From NCBI GenBank assembly GCA_034509925.1, contig CM067537.1:4542501-4606500 (forward strand): a stretch of 64,000 nt of DNA, read 5' to 3'. The stretch is from Hirudinaria manillensis (Eukaryota; Annelida; Clitellata; Hirudinida; Hirudinidae). The notes under the pieces were generated by a model, which did not search any database, was not told where the DNA came from, and saw only the letters and a program-made list of their open reading frames with translations. Shown here in pieces: positions 1 to 14,789 of this stretch; position 1 is the stretch's first letter, and each line of letters starts with the position of its first letter. A program made the translations under genes and the position numbers.

Positions 1-30
1 GCGTCGAGCGTGCAAAAAGGAATAAAGTAG

Positions 31-174
31 AAGTTTACAAATTTGACTGAATTTGTTGAATTAAAACTTTGTTCGGGCGATGGTTTCTTGTGCAACGATT
101 TCATGGAAATTAAGAAAAATGACATCAACTCTGTTTGTGACATCACGATGGAGCTTACGTCAGATTTATTTTGA
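31..174 (+). other. possible small exon or chance open frame at window edge
   Basis: An open frame of 47 codons runs from just after a TAG (a possible AG acceptor) to a TGA. It is less AT-rich than its flanks and encodes three cysteines in a mixed-composition peptide (CSGDGFLCNDF, then SVCDI). It ends about 90 bases before the first Ig exon and is not joined to it by an obvious donor. It could be the last exon of an upstream gene, an alternative terminal exon of the Ig gene, or chance. I do not recognise it. Confidence 0.2.
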
Positions 175-263
175 GTTTTAAGATGAAGAATTAAATTCTT
201 TTCAAGAATGAAATAAACTACGAATTTATACTACAAAACAATAACTGAACCACTGAACTACAG

Positions 264-2374
264 ATTCAAAGATTGAAGCCCATACAAGTCCTGCAGAGAC
301 CAGGGTGAAAGTGGATAGCGATGTGACCCTCTGGTGCAATGCCACAGGATACCCTCTGCCAATTGTTTATTGGACCAGGGAGGATAGGAATCGCACCCTG
401 CCAGATGGCAGCCATCAATATTGGGTTTTTAAACGATTTTAAAGTTGTTTCACTTCAAATACAAAATTAAACAAATATAATTATAATTTAATTCATCAAA
501 ATAAAATAATGAAATTACTTAAATTAATATTCCGTGGCATTGCGCATATATTTGTTTTGTCGATATTATAATTTGATTGTTCGAAATGCAGGGCAATGGA
601 CTTTTTGTGAAGGCGGTCACAGAGTACGATACAGGTGTCTACGTGTGCTACCTGGATAACTTCGTGCAGCCAGTTGTTTCTTACAAATTTTCTATTATCG
701 TTGAAGGTTTGCATTTCATTTTGAATTTCTTTTTCTTTTAAATTTATTTTAAGACAAACTCCCATTTTAGCGCTCTAATACAATAATAGGCTATTATAAA
801 ACAAACGTACAACGCTTATCGTTTTGTAATTACTGAAATCAGAAGCCAAGAGCATAAGTTACGAGTATCTTTATAAGTTAATGCCGAGTTAAAAATAGAA
901 ATGCATAATTGACGTGGACCACTTACGGTTGGTGCAAGAAAAATTGAAACCAAACCTTGAAATGATGCTTTTTAACCTCGCCTCAGTTGCTTGGGAAAAC
1001 TCTTGAATTCATCGCACGAGTGCATCTCCATGTGATTCCATCAAGACGTGAATTGAAACGATTTTTTAATCGATGTTTCAAGTCAACGTGTTTGTGCTGT
1101 TGTTGTTGTTGTTGTTGAAGAACTACGTCTGCTTCGATACCCTCCTTTGTTGAACATTTCTTTGGAACCTATTATCAACAACAACAACAACAACAGCGAC
1201 CATTACTTATTATTATTATTATTATTATTATTGTTAATATTATTATTATAAATTAACAGAAGTACATTGGACATTCTTAAAAATATTAGCTTCAGAAGTT
1301 AATCCAGGGATTCTTTAAAGGAGAAAGTGTTGAATTATTAACTAATTAATGTATTAAATAGAAATTAATCTTCGAGATGTAATGGAATCATAATTTCAAT
1401 TTTAGTTTATATATTGCAATCGACCCATTACCGAGAGATTATGCTTTCGGACTAGCCTTTATTTTTTTTTGATTTTATGAAATATAGTTGCTTTTTTGCC
1501 CAAAAAATGTTCGTGGAACTAAGTCAATATTGATGAAACAGATAATGTAATTCATGATAATTCATGATAATTCACAATAATTCAGATAACCCGTGGAAAT
1601 TGGACGGATACAAGATGCGTTACGACAGCAGACATTGGTACCCTGCCAGCACCGTCGACCCCCTCCCCATTTTGGGCAAGTCCTACCTCCTCATGTGCGA
1701 GACCAGGGGTTCACCCAACCCCCAGCCGAGCATCGCTTGGTACAAAGGCAGGGAACCAGTAACCAGTGGAAAAAATTATTACATAATTGTGAGTCCATCA
1801 AGCGATGTTGATGGTTTGCTGGTTTGCTCATCAGATAATTTCCACAATTAACATAATTTAAGCAGCATAATTTAACTGTGTTTAGTGACATGGCAAGACA
1901 GCTTTACATTAAATATTCAATGAACCCGCTATATCTAATAACGCTTTGGTAATTTTAATAATATATATATTTTGTAATTATATTATATTTATACATTTTA
2001 TCTTTATTTATTAATTTAATTAGTTTAATTCAATAACTTCAAGGATGATTCAAGTGATTGGAGACAAAACTTTGTTTCATCAACTTTGGTCATAGTGAGG
2101 TAAGCTGAAATATGTTTGCTATTATCGTGTTATTATTACATTAGTTTATCTATTTTTTATTTTATTACAAATTCGAAGGAAAGAGTGATCAAAGAAAGAT
2201 TTTAATGAAATAAAAGCATTTAAAATAAGAAACAATTTATCGAAATAAGTGAGAAAGTGCTGACAAAATGCTGATAAAATAGGTCATGAATATTATTAGG
2301 TGCATTGTTGAACACCAACGCCGTAATTGGACATTAACCCAGCTCCCAGGGTGACCAATCATGCTTCTACAATA

Positions 2375-2438
<64 letters not shown>

Positions 2439-3026
2439 ATGAAAACACTAAAAAACACAGATTTATTCGATATAACGAAATAACTCTATAAACTTTAAAA
2501 AGATCATTAAACTAAAACTCATTGAAATCATTTCCAATAGAACCTTCTCCGTTTGCAAAACATTGAAATAGCACTTAATATTGTAAGAATGAGTTGCGAG
2601 AGTAATTATTGTGACGTTTAAAAATAATAATAATAATTATTATTATTATAATTATAATTATTATAATAAAAAACATGGACTTGACAAGTTAATCTGGAAA
2701 CCGGAAACGGCACTCACAGCTCGAAGCACTTTGCTTAAAATGTAGACATAAAATACATCGTAGCTTAATGGATGGGAACATTTTTTAATAAACATTAAAA
2801 TAATTACAATAATATTACAATGTAATTGCAATAATATTACGAATAAAATAGGACGATCGACCAAAAAAACAAAGATTGCATTGAAATTCCGAGTGGCAGC
2901 ATAAATTGTCCCTTGTTGACATTTAATAGCATTATTTGTCAGCCGTTTGCTTCTAGTGCATGTTCTTTTCCTCAGGTTGGTGCTGTTTAAAATGCTAATT
3001 AACATCACATGATTAATACTCATTAC

Positions 3027-3061
<35 letters not shown>

Positions 3062-4788
3062 ATAAAATTATGTGTAATGGCTACTATAATTTAACTTCGT
3101 TATTCAGTTGGTAATTGTGGAATTTAACGTAATTTGATTTGAGTGCAGCATTAATAATAATATTAATAATAATAATAATGATAATAATGATGACGATGAT
3201 CGTGATCATGATCATGTTTATCATCATCATCATCATCATCATCAACTCACTGATTGCGGTTGTCGCCGCTATCGTTATTGTTATCGATGTTATTTCTAAA
3301 TTATTTTCAAACTGTCAACTTGATCATCGCTCATCCATTGAAACCTTAGAATTAAATAAAAAATTATTTTAGGAAATAAAATAAAATGCTAAGCTTGGAA
3401 GGAGACATGTTAAGGAAAGTATTAAATTCCACGTCAATAAATTGTAGATATTCGCATCAGTTCGATGGACGGTACGTTTGCGTGGCTAACAATGGATTCA
3501 GACTGAGGAAGCAGAAGTTCTACGTTTCAGGTTGGATGATGGAGTTGTCGGCTCATTAAATTTTACATGGAATACCTCGTGGAGAGATGGTGCCGCCGTT
3601 TTTGAAGGAGATGATGTCGGATTATGAAGGATGATGATGATGATGATGACGACGACGATGATGATGATGATGATGACGACGACGATGATGATGATGATGA
3701 CGATGATGATGATGAGGAACGGAGATGAGGACGGAGATGAGGACTTTTCAATTCTTTGAAATAGGAATTGCAAAAGTTTTTGATTATCTTGTTCATGCTG
3801 TATAAATTTTTTATTTTGGTCTGGTTGTGTCCTCGAGTAATTTATTGCAGTCCTTTTTTTTAAAGTTCAAAGGAAGAATGAGATTCAATGAAATCTTAGA
3901 TGAATATAAAATAATAAATCGGTGCAAAAATAAACTTTCTGAATTTGTTGGTGAAATGAAAAAATAATGGATCAAAAGTTATCGAGTAAAAGTTGGCGAA
4001 TATGAAATTGGGAGGACGATGATGATGATGATGATGATGGTGGCTTGATACTGCTTGGTGATAAGGTGTTGCGTAGCACCTGGTTAAGTTTAAAAAGTTT
4101 GTTGTTTTTTTTCCGCCTCGTTCAAAAGTGGCACTTCAATGAAGAGCCAAGAATGTGGATGGAGGATAGGATGGTGGTTGGTTGGTTGGATGAATGAATG
4201 AACGCTGTTCGATAATTTTCAAGTGGAATCGTTCGATTGCTTAGAATCCAAGGCACGCCAGAGGAAGTTATCTCACGACAACAAGACTGATTCGAAAGAC
4301 CTTTCGGATTCAAGCAAGAACAGAGACCACCCATCGAGCACTGACATTGGGCGCATCAAACATCCGAAACAAGAAGAGACCAATCACAGAAAGGGTCTCC
4401 AAGAACCACCAATCAAAAGAAAGCAAGTTTCGGCAAGGGCTGAAGGAAGAATGACGTCACCTCTGACCTTTAGCGTAGACAAGTTGCAGCTGACAACGCA
4501 ATCGTTAAAAACTTTGCCACAACGCAACGGTAAGTTGACCACAGGTGACGACGACGACGACGAGGAAGAGACAACCGGAAGTGGAGATTCAAAGCAAAGA
4601 GGCGTTTGAATACTCAAGTGGTTTAATGACCCACAATTATTCATGGATATTTTTATTCAATTCATGAATATTTATATCGGATATATATATATATAAATAT
4701 ATATATCTATATATATATTTGGCTTACAGTGGATGTTGTCGCTAATTGGGCTTGTACCTCACAGAACTTCTTGTATATCTCGTCGTGA
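264..4788 (+). CDS. Ig-superfamily cell-surface protein, 3' part (5' exons outside window)
   Basis: Seven exons join in phase: 264-424, 592-706, 1586-1788, 2044-2099, 3448-3530, 4224-4529, 4730-4788 (TGA). They give about 327 residues. Two Ig domains are visible. The first has the B-strand Cys in VTLWCNATG, the Trp in IVYWTRED and the F-strand Cys in DTGVYVCYLD. The second has YLLMCETRGSPNPQPS, SIAWYKGRE and DGRYVCVANNG. This pattern is typical of neuronal adhesion molecules of the lachesin/DIP/hemicentin type; the subfamily is not resolved. The tail after the second Ig (exon at 4224) is hydrophilic, rich in Lys, Ser and Asp, and no membrane segment is seen, so this end is cytoplasmic or secreted. 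If the GTAAGT at 4530 is not used, that exon reads on to a stop at 4609 through an Asp/Glu run. An AATAAA lies at about 4947. Ig identity is firm; the last two exons are less sure. Confidence 0.8.
1203..1234. repeat. (ATT)n microsatellite in Ig-gene intron
   Basis: About ten tandem ATT units, followed by degenerate units to about 1250, in the intron between exons at 592 and 1586. CAA/TTG triplet runs lie just upstream (about 1097-1195). Confidence 0.9.
2378..2436. repeat. (ATT)n microsatellite
   Basis: About twenty perfect ATT units in the intron between Ig exons 2044-2099 and 3448-3530. The same intron holds another ATT run near 3027-3058 and mixed AAT/ATG/ATC runs at about 3153-3243. In translation these give poly-Ile or poly-Tyr shadow frames. 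Confidence 0.95.
3627..3713. repeat. (GAT/GAC)n microsatellite
   Basis: An imperfect run of GAT and GAC triplets just downstream of the Ig exon ending at 3530. It produces poly-Ser and poly-Ile/Val shadow frames on the minus strand. A shorter GAT run follows at about 4017-4037. Confidence 0.9.
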
Positions 4789-7414
4789 TCATTATCATCA
4801 TCGTCATGATCGCCATCATTTTCGTCGGCTTTTACAGTATTTCAGTGATTTTTGAATATTTTTCGGCCATTAATTGTTCCAAGTTTTGAATTTAAGACAA
4901 TTTTGTTTTAAAATGTCTTTATTTTGACATGTAATTAAATTTTACAAAATAAAAAAGGTTTTTGGTCAGTAGTTTTCCTGGTGAATAACTTATAAATAAA
5001 TATATTCGTAAAATTACTCGATAGGTGTCTTCATATACTCCTCATTTCACCACCGATAGAACACCTGCCGATAAAATAGCCAAGAATTTAAATTTTAAAT
5101 ATTAAATTATTGATTGCCAAATTATGATTGAGTGCTAAATATTTCCAAATTACTTGTTAAATATATTTAATAATAATTGGGAAATATCATTAATATTAAA
5201 AATATCTAATATTAATCGGTAAATATATTTATGATTAATTATTAATTATATTTCATATTAATTGCTAAATATATCCAATATTAGTAGGCAAGCATAATCA
5301 ATCAATTGGAAAACGTTGAAATTCGTGATGTTTCACGGGTTCATTCATTAGACCGAATAAGATTTACGATGGTTTTGCGTTTCATGTTAACTTTCAGTTT
5401 TTTTAAACTCAGCTTTTTTTAAAAATGATTTTAAAATAAATTAAATTTAAAATGAAAATAAAAAAGCAACAACATTTTATTTGAAATTGTGATGCTAATG
5501 CACTAACGAGGTCTGTACGGCTGCTATTGATTTTTGTACACGTGTTGTGGTGTCTCATGATGTGGCTTAGCCCTGCATACAAGTCGTTAATATTCATACA
5601 TTTTAATTAGCATTTAGCTTCTCCACGGCCTCCACGATGCTGTTTAAGAACTGTTTAAAAATAATAAAAAGATTAAAATTAATGAAAAGATTATTACTAA
5701 GTGAAATTAAATTATGTTAATTAAAGTTCTATTTAACGCCTGGGTCGAAACAAGTCTGATTACAAATTAATTTAATGATGTATAAATCGTAAGGACGTAG
5801 AAACATCTAAAATACAAAATAAGATAAACTTTTAACAAATACAAACTTGATGGGTAGGATTAACAAAGAAAACAAAGAATGCACACTTGAAATTAAAGAT
5901 AAAAATAAACACAGTCCTAAGGCTCTCATATCATGGATAACGTCAGATGTTCTTTAGGAACATCCTGATTATTTCTGCTTGGCATGTCTTACATACCATG
6001 ACAACTCCAGCTGAATATTGACATTTTCCAACTTAATGATGATTATGATGATGACGGTGGTGATGATGACTATGACGAAACTTAAACAAATAAAATCTCT
6101 CACACGTTGCAGCTGATTTTGCGCTTCGAAATCTAATAATAAACATATTTATAATCAAACTAGTTAACTAATTTATTATTAATTATAATTCAGATAAAAA
6201 TTCAAAGCGCTTCATGACCAATCTTTTGAGATAGACAGCAATACCAGGTGGATCCGTAGAATGTTTCATTAAGAAATCCTCACTAATACTATGTGACATT
6301 GCAGATAAGGAAATTAGTCTATTATTAACGATTAAAATGCAATCAAGTCATTACTACGTCGTCGTGAGGTCGTAAAATTATATTTTATATCCACAATTAA
6401 GCAGTAAATTTAAGTAGACTATGGAATTCTGGGAATCAATTTTCATGATTTTACAAATTTTTGGCAGAATTATGATGATTATGAGTTAATTATAATAATG
6501 ATAATGGTAACATTAATAATTACAACCACGATTATAATAATAAAAGTATTATTATTATTATTTTGTAGATTTACTTAATTAAATGGTTTTTCTGTGATAT
6601 TTCAAAGTAAATAAAAACATTCCCCTGAGTTAATAAATCCCTCAAATAGCTGATTTCCAGAAGAATTTGTGAAAATTAATTTTCCATAAAAACGTCGTAA
6701 TTTGATCAAGAAACAGCTTCCTGTAAAAAGTGACAATATGAAAGGCACAATTAATTGATGGACTTAAAAGATTCAAAATGTTATTAATTTTTTGGGATAT
6801 TCCAACATCAATCGCGATGATGGAAGGAGTTACGAGGTAATTATTTATCTTATGCGAATATTATGCCAATGCTTGACACTTATTACAAATAAATTTTTAA
6901 TGTAAAATTTTATTCATTAATTTATGGCATGGGCATGTAATCTAATTAGCAGTAACTTGATATGTTGAAAAGCGAAAGGATGTCATATTTCTTGCACCGG
7001 GTTAGGGAAAAATAATTTTTCGAACGAAATGCAATTATTCCATTTACTAAAAACAGAACACAAGAACTGAAGCATGGAACTCTTAAAGGAGAGGAGCAAG
7101 CAGAGCTGTGCATCCAGCAAGGCAATCAATTGTCCCCTGCAGCAACTAACATCATCCTCCGAACACAACTCGAGTGAAAGGAGTCTTTTTATTTACCAAA
7201 GTCTTTCTACTCGGTTGCCTACGTTTTAAAAGTAACTTTTGCAAATAATTGTTTACGCTCGTCACTGGATGTTGATAACCGCTTTAAAGATTTTCTCTTG
7301 AAAAGGTTGGTGACGAGATTGAATTCGATTGAAAGCTACTAACGTTTCTATACCTTACTTTCAATGGAATCTTAAACGAACCGAACATTAGCAGGTGCCT
7401 GTACAATCGTAAAG
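4789..7414. other. intergenic spacer between Ig gene and Rab3
   Basis: AT-rich sequence with no supported exon. It holds GAT/GAC and AAT triplet runs (about 6037-6078, 6495-6561) and stretches of short AT-rich, TAAATATT-like repeats (about 5090-5290). The last 250 bases should hold the Rab3 5' UTR and promoter; no TATA box or initiator stands out. Confidence 0.6.
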
Positions 7415-10319
<2,905 letters not shown>

Positions 10320-11320
10320 GCAATCAAGAGGATCATTGGATTTAGAAGAGAACTTTTAGTTAATGTCAAGTTGTTGAAATGTGAAGTCTCTGTAAACTTC
10401 GTCATTGTTTGTTTGTGAACTCATGAGAACTCAAAGAATTAGCGAATACTTTCATTTTAGTTGCTAATCATCTCTATTTTTAGGTCTCACTTTAAAGTTA
10501 TTCAGTTTTCTTAACCAATACTTATAAATATTTCACGTTTTGATAATCCTCAAGCTTATTTTCTGAGGTAAAAACCTTTGTACATTAATTATATAACTAT
10601 TGTTGATGGCACCAAGATGCCAACAGTACATGTGGACATCACCATTGGCATTGCTACTTTTGCTGTCCTATTTTAATATCGAATATGTTTTGGAGTCTGT
10701 TTTAAACTGTTAATTGTAACAATTCCGAAATGACTTAGTTAAGAACATGTCGACTACACTTTATATTTCAAGCAAACCTTGCTGAACTTCAACATTTGTC
10801 GCTCTCTAGCATTTAGACGACTGACCTCACAATTTGGAATGGCGCTGTTTAATTTGAGTGTCTTTTCTAGAACGCTAAAAACGTAATGTTTTAGAAGCTG
10901 CCTTTATGTTCTAGTATTAGATATTTAGACATGTTAGAACATTAGCTATAGAAATTAGCCATTGAACGTTTGGAAATTATAAATAAAAACAACAAAGGCC
11001 AATTATTGTTGAAATTATGTAAATCATTAAAAACAACCGTAGTAATTCAGACACAAAAAAATGAGCGCTTTACGTAGTGAATATTATGAAAATGGCGGAT
11101 CGTCATCATAGCTCCTAGTTTGGTAGAGTTTCGTTTGTTGTCGGAATCAACATAATCGGGGGCACATCTCTCTCAAACAACCGGAAAAACAACTAGTGTG
11201 CTTCTATTTGTGCGACGAAGTATCGTTTCTATTATTGGTTACTATTTCTGCCTTACACAACCTGATTCAATTTTCGGAAATTTCTGAGCTGCATCGCCAG
11301 GAGTGGTGGTAGCCGAAAGT
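10320..11320 (+). other. Rab3 3' UTR and ILRUN upstream region
   Basis: The Rab3 3' UTR probably runs to just past the AATAAA at 10982-10987. The 330 bases between that signal and the ILRUN start should hold the ILRUN promoter and 5' UTR. The only distinctive motif is AAAATGGCGGATCG at 11089-11102. No other gene is seen. Confidence 0.55.
11089..11102 (+). promoter_or_regulatory. possible YY1-type promoter element upstream of ILRUN
   Basis: AAAATGGCGGATCG matches the core AANATGGCGGC consensus recognised by the conserved zinc-finger factor YY1/Pho, which often sits near start sites of housekeeping genes. It lies about 220 bases before the ILRUN ATG. Assignment rests on the motif only. Confidence 0.3.
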
Positions 11321-13336
11321 ATGGAAGTTTCAAGCGGTAACTCCGACGTCGAGTTGGATACGTTGTTGCTGCAACAATTTAGTTGTATGGCCACCCAGGA
11401 CAGAGACGTCTTGATAAGTCAATTTGAGAATTTGTTCGGAAATTCAAAACCAGGAAGAGATGTTTGTGCTTTTTATTTGGAAATGAATAATTGGTTAGTG
11501 CTGGACATTAGTATTTTTACGTATTTTAATTATTTTGTGCTGATTTTGGCTTATTGCTAGATTTACTCTATGTCACATTGACAAAATTGAGTTTGGTATT
11601 TATTGTTTAATTTTTGACAACTTTGAGTTTGATATTTATTTTTGAATTTTCCTTTTTAAATTTCTAATTATTAAGTGCAATGTTGGACTTTGTAGGAACC
11701 TCTCAGCAGCTGTTGGTTCATACTTTGAATTTCAGCAAGAATCAGGCTCTTCTCTTTTTTCTCCTCTTGTTTTGCCTGCAGTTTGTTGTCCCTCTGCTAA
11801 AGTTGAGACATCAGCTGAAGAGTCGAGTATTATAAAAATTGTTCCTCCAAATTCTAAGTTTCATCATTCTTGGAAAGTTAGGAATACAGGTATAGTTTAG
11901 AAGTTGTCGCTATTGATTCCAAATGCAACATTCTAATAAAGAATTTGATTTCTAAATGTTCAATTTTTTTTATGGTTCTCTGTTGTTATTTTTATTTATT
12001 TATATGTTTTTTTTTTGTTTGGTTGCATATATTAGTAAAATTTGTTATTTTTATTTAAAAATTTCTTAGGAGTGAGCCATGAAATATGGCTACAGTAGGA
12101 CAAAATTAGTTACAATGCTAATCTTTAATATAATTTGGGAGTGCTTGTTTTTAATGCCAAATTAAGAGTCAAATTAATCAAATGTTGATATAAAGTTTAA
12201 TTTTGACAGGAAGTGAACTCTGGCCCACTGGTTGTACTTTGAGATTTGTAGATGGGGTGCAAATGAGTTTATTTGATAGAGTGACAGTTCACAGAGCACC
12301 ACCTTTTGAACTCGTCCAAGTGGACCTCCAACTGACAAGTCCCTCTGAAGTGGGAAATTATGAAACTGTCTGGCAGCTCAGCACCATGACCGGAACTCTT
12401 TTTGGAGGTTTTTCGTTTTTCTCTTTGCTTTCTCAAAGTGTCTGTCGCAAAAGAGGTTCTGTTTTTAATCATTTGATCAGCAGTGAATGTCTTTTACCAT
12501 GTGTATTAACATTTAAGTTGACTTGTGAATTAGCTTTAATCTTGGTGGCCTGAGTTTATTTATAAGATGAATGGCCAATGCATAACTTCAGAAAAGCCAT
12601 GTTTATTCGAGACAGTTTATAAGCTGATTCCTTATTTGAAGTTGTTGAAAATCAGATTTGTTTTGCTAAAGGCCTGGAACTTACTTTGAGTCACATTAAT
12701 TCCATTAATTAGACTAGAAGAGCATTTTGTGAACATTAAACACAACAAGGATATATTGTTTTATTAAGTATCAACAAATTATAAGAAAAGATTTATCTTC
12801 CTTAAAAAAATATTATCGATTTGTTTCATAAGATTTAAAATCCAACTTAAATATTAAGAAGTTCCTTTATAGGTTGAATGTTAATAACAAGTCATTTATA
12901 TAGCGCCATGCTCATGAGCCACAAGGGCGCCGAGACATGTATTAACATTATAATTAGCTTGTATGTTATTGTTTTACAAATAAACAATGAAATTATTTTT
13001 TCAGAACCTTTGAGGCTGCAAGTGCAAGTGACTATGGACTCCTCGCTCCTGGTCGGATATGATTGCAGTGCTGAGATGATGACCGAAGAATGTACAACTT
13101 CTCATTGTGATAACGCAAACGTTAGTAGGTCGATTCATGAGTCGTGATCAAGAGCTTATTTTGATGATTATTCAACTATCTAAAATGATTTAACATATTG
13201 TAATGCCTATTTCAATAAGGTTTAAAGCATAATAAGTATTCTTAATTTTTTGAATTTGTGGCAGATGCAGCAGACGAATGCTGTTTCATCTCACTTCACG
13301 CAACAAGACGACTCAGAGTACATGGAACTGTCTTAG
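11321..13336 (+). CDS. ILRUN: ILRUN / C6orf106 homologue (UBA-like plus NBR1-like domain protein)
   Basis: Five exons (11321-11493, 11696-11889, 12210-12407, 13005-13120, 13265-13336) join in phase into 250 residues; the human protein is 298. Residues 15-75 form the UBA-like part (LLQQFSCMATQDRDVL, then DVCAFYLEMNNWNLSAAVGSYF). Residues about 100-200 are the Ig-fold NBR1-like 'four-tryptophan' domain: HHSWKVRNTGSELWPTGC, then SEVGNYETVWQL. In vertebrates this protein dampens IRF3- and CBP/p300-dependent antiviral and cytokine transcription; the role here is inferred from homology. The short acidic tail ends EYMELS. The in-frame ATG at 11321 fits the family N-terminus better than the GTG 18 bases upstream. 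An AATAAA at 13635 overlaps, on the opposite strand, the possible 3' end of the zinc-finger gene. Confidence 0.93.
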
Positions 13337-13654
13337 CAAACCACGTTCGCAAAAAAAAAATATTTCATTCGATTCATCAATCCTTGATCGCAAGTCACCT
13401 CGAGCATTTCTAGAATAATTATTTTGACGTTTACTGCGGAGTCGTCCGGTCCAACGTTTTGTGGTTCAGAAGATTTATTTGGAAAATAATGGCAATTGGT
13501 GGTCGTTTCTTGCTGCTCTGGCAGAAGATTCGTCTTAAATCGATAATTGTTCAAATTTTTGCCGATTTGACGTGAAGGACCGGATTGGAAATTCATATTC
13601 ACACGGCAGAATATCGGGATTCTTTATTAATTTCAATAAATAAACGTAATATAC

Positions 13655-13891
13655 TTAAACTTTTTTAGGATTGCAATCAATGAAGATTGCTTCATTGCCA
13701 AAAGTTTGAGACATTATTTTCAAATGGGCATTTAAGAACACTAGTTCAAAAAAACATTGGTAATTGAGTGATGTAAACATAATTTTTTCCACTGTTTCAG
13801 TGAGTGGGTTGGTAGTGTGAATTGGAATTTGCAGACTTTGAGCTTTGATGGGCTCGGAGTTTGGAGACGTTGGAGGTTTGTGTTTGTCCCT
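13655..13891 (-). CDS. candidate alternative terminal exon of the minus-strand zinc-finger gene
   Basis: After a TTTCAG acceptor this exon stays open for 78 codons, starting RDKHKPPTSPNSEPIKAQ, to a TAA. A minus-strand AATAAA lies 27 bases beyond the stop (13623-13628). The upstream exon contains a GTGAGG donor after ...KERPRQG (about 14840), also in phase 0, so the two could join in frame. If so, the last residues of the two-exon model are replaced by this 78-residue end. The peptide has no recognised motif and three cysteines are too scattered for a RING finger. Transcript data would decide. Confidence 0.4.
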   Translation of the reverse strand, partial: RDKHKPPTSPNSEPIKAQSLQIPIHTTNPLTETVEKIMFTSLNYQCFFELVFLNAHLKIMSQTFGNEAIFIDCNPKKV

Positions 13892-14789
13892 CTGAAAGTA
13901 GAAAGTAGGATGTAAGCAAAAAAGCGTATAAGCCTTATGTTGTCAGGAACACTTTTAAAATACTTAAAATCAAAACAGTCGGGTAAAATCAAAACTTGAT
14001 AAGAATAATGGTTTTATGCAAGGTAATCTTGGGCAGAATTTCTTTCGGGTTGCGTGGTTCTAGGGAGGAGGGTTTTTTTTGTGTTATTAATGGGAGTAAA
14101 ACAAAGTTCAATGTTGATTAAGGGTCCTAGAAAACTGGTTTTGAAGAGATGCTTAACTCACAAATTTCAAAATAAGGAGAAACAGGGGGGACCCCACAAA
14201 TGCATTCAAGATATTAAAGGGGAGGTTAGATTTACGATCACCACGTTTCTTTGAGGACACCAAAAACGGTTCCACAAGAGGGCTTACATATAAACCAAAG
14301 GAAGACTTTAGAGAGCTCTAAAAACCAAATGATTCAATACAAGAACTAGTTGGCCTGTGAAATAAGTAGACAGTATTTTCAGATTCTGCGGGATTGTTTA
14401 AAATATCAATTTTTGATAATCCTCAAGTAGTGATTTGTTACGAAATTTTAAACAGTCCTTAAACCGTTGTAAATAAGTCAACTCACATTTGATCTTGACA
14501 GTAAGTGAAATTCCTTTTTTCTGGAATAAGTTTGGAAATCATTTTTAGTAGACACATAAAATCATTTAAATTGAAATACTTTCACCACCCACCTTTTCAG
14601 AGCTGATATGTATGTGAATCTAAAATTATTTGAAATTTTATGTAAAAATAGATCAAAACATCAATAAAATAATACAGAAAGGCAAAATTATTAACATAAT
14701 ATGCATTCATATTTACATTATTTATAATAAATAATGCACAATTTATTTTTACACTTAAAGTCAGCCATCGGATTTGGATTATTTACCTA
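13892..14789. other. spacer or intron downstream of zinc-finger exon
   Basis: About 0.9 kb of AT-rich sequence. If the alternative terminal exon is used this is its intron; otherwise it is intergenic with the ILRUN 3' flank. A minus-strand AATAAA at 14742-14747 would serve the two-exon form. No other exon is supported. Confidence 0.5.

Noticed and set aside
2378..2436. CRISPR-like regular repeat
   Set aside because: It is a plain trinucleotide microsatellite without spacers, in a eukaryotic genome.
3498..3796. Poly-Ser and poly-Ile/Val minus-strand frames
   Set aside because: Produced by the GAT/GAC repeat in the Ig-gene region.
13333..13602. 89-codon minus-strand frame overlapping the ILRUN 3' end
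   Set aside because: It lies past the likely poly(A) signal of the minus gene and within the ILRUN 3' UTR; length is near chance.
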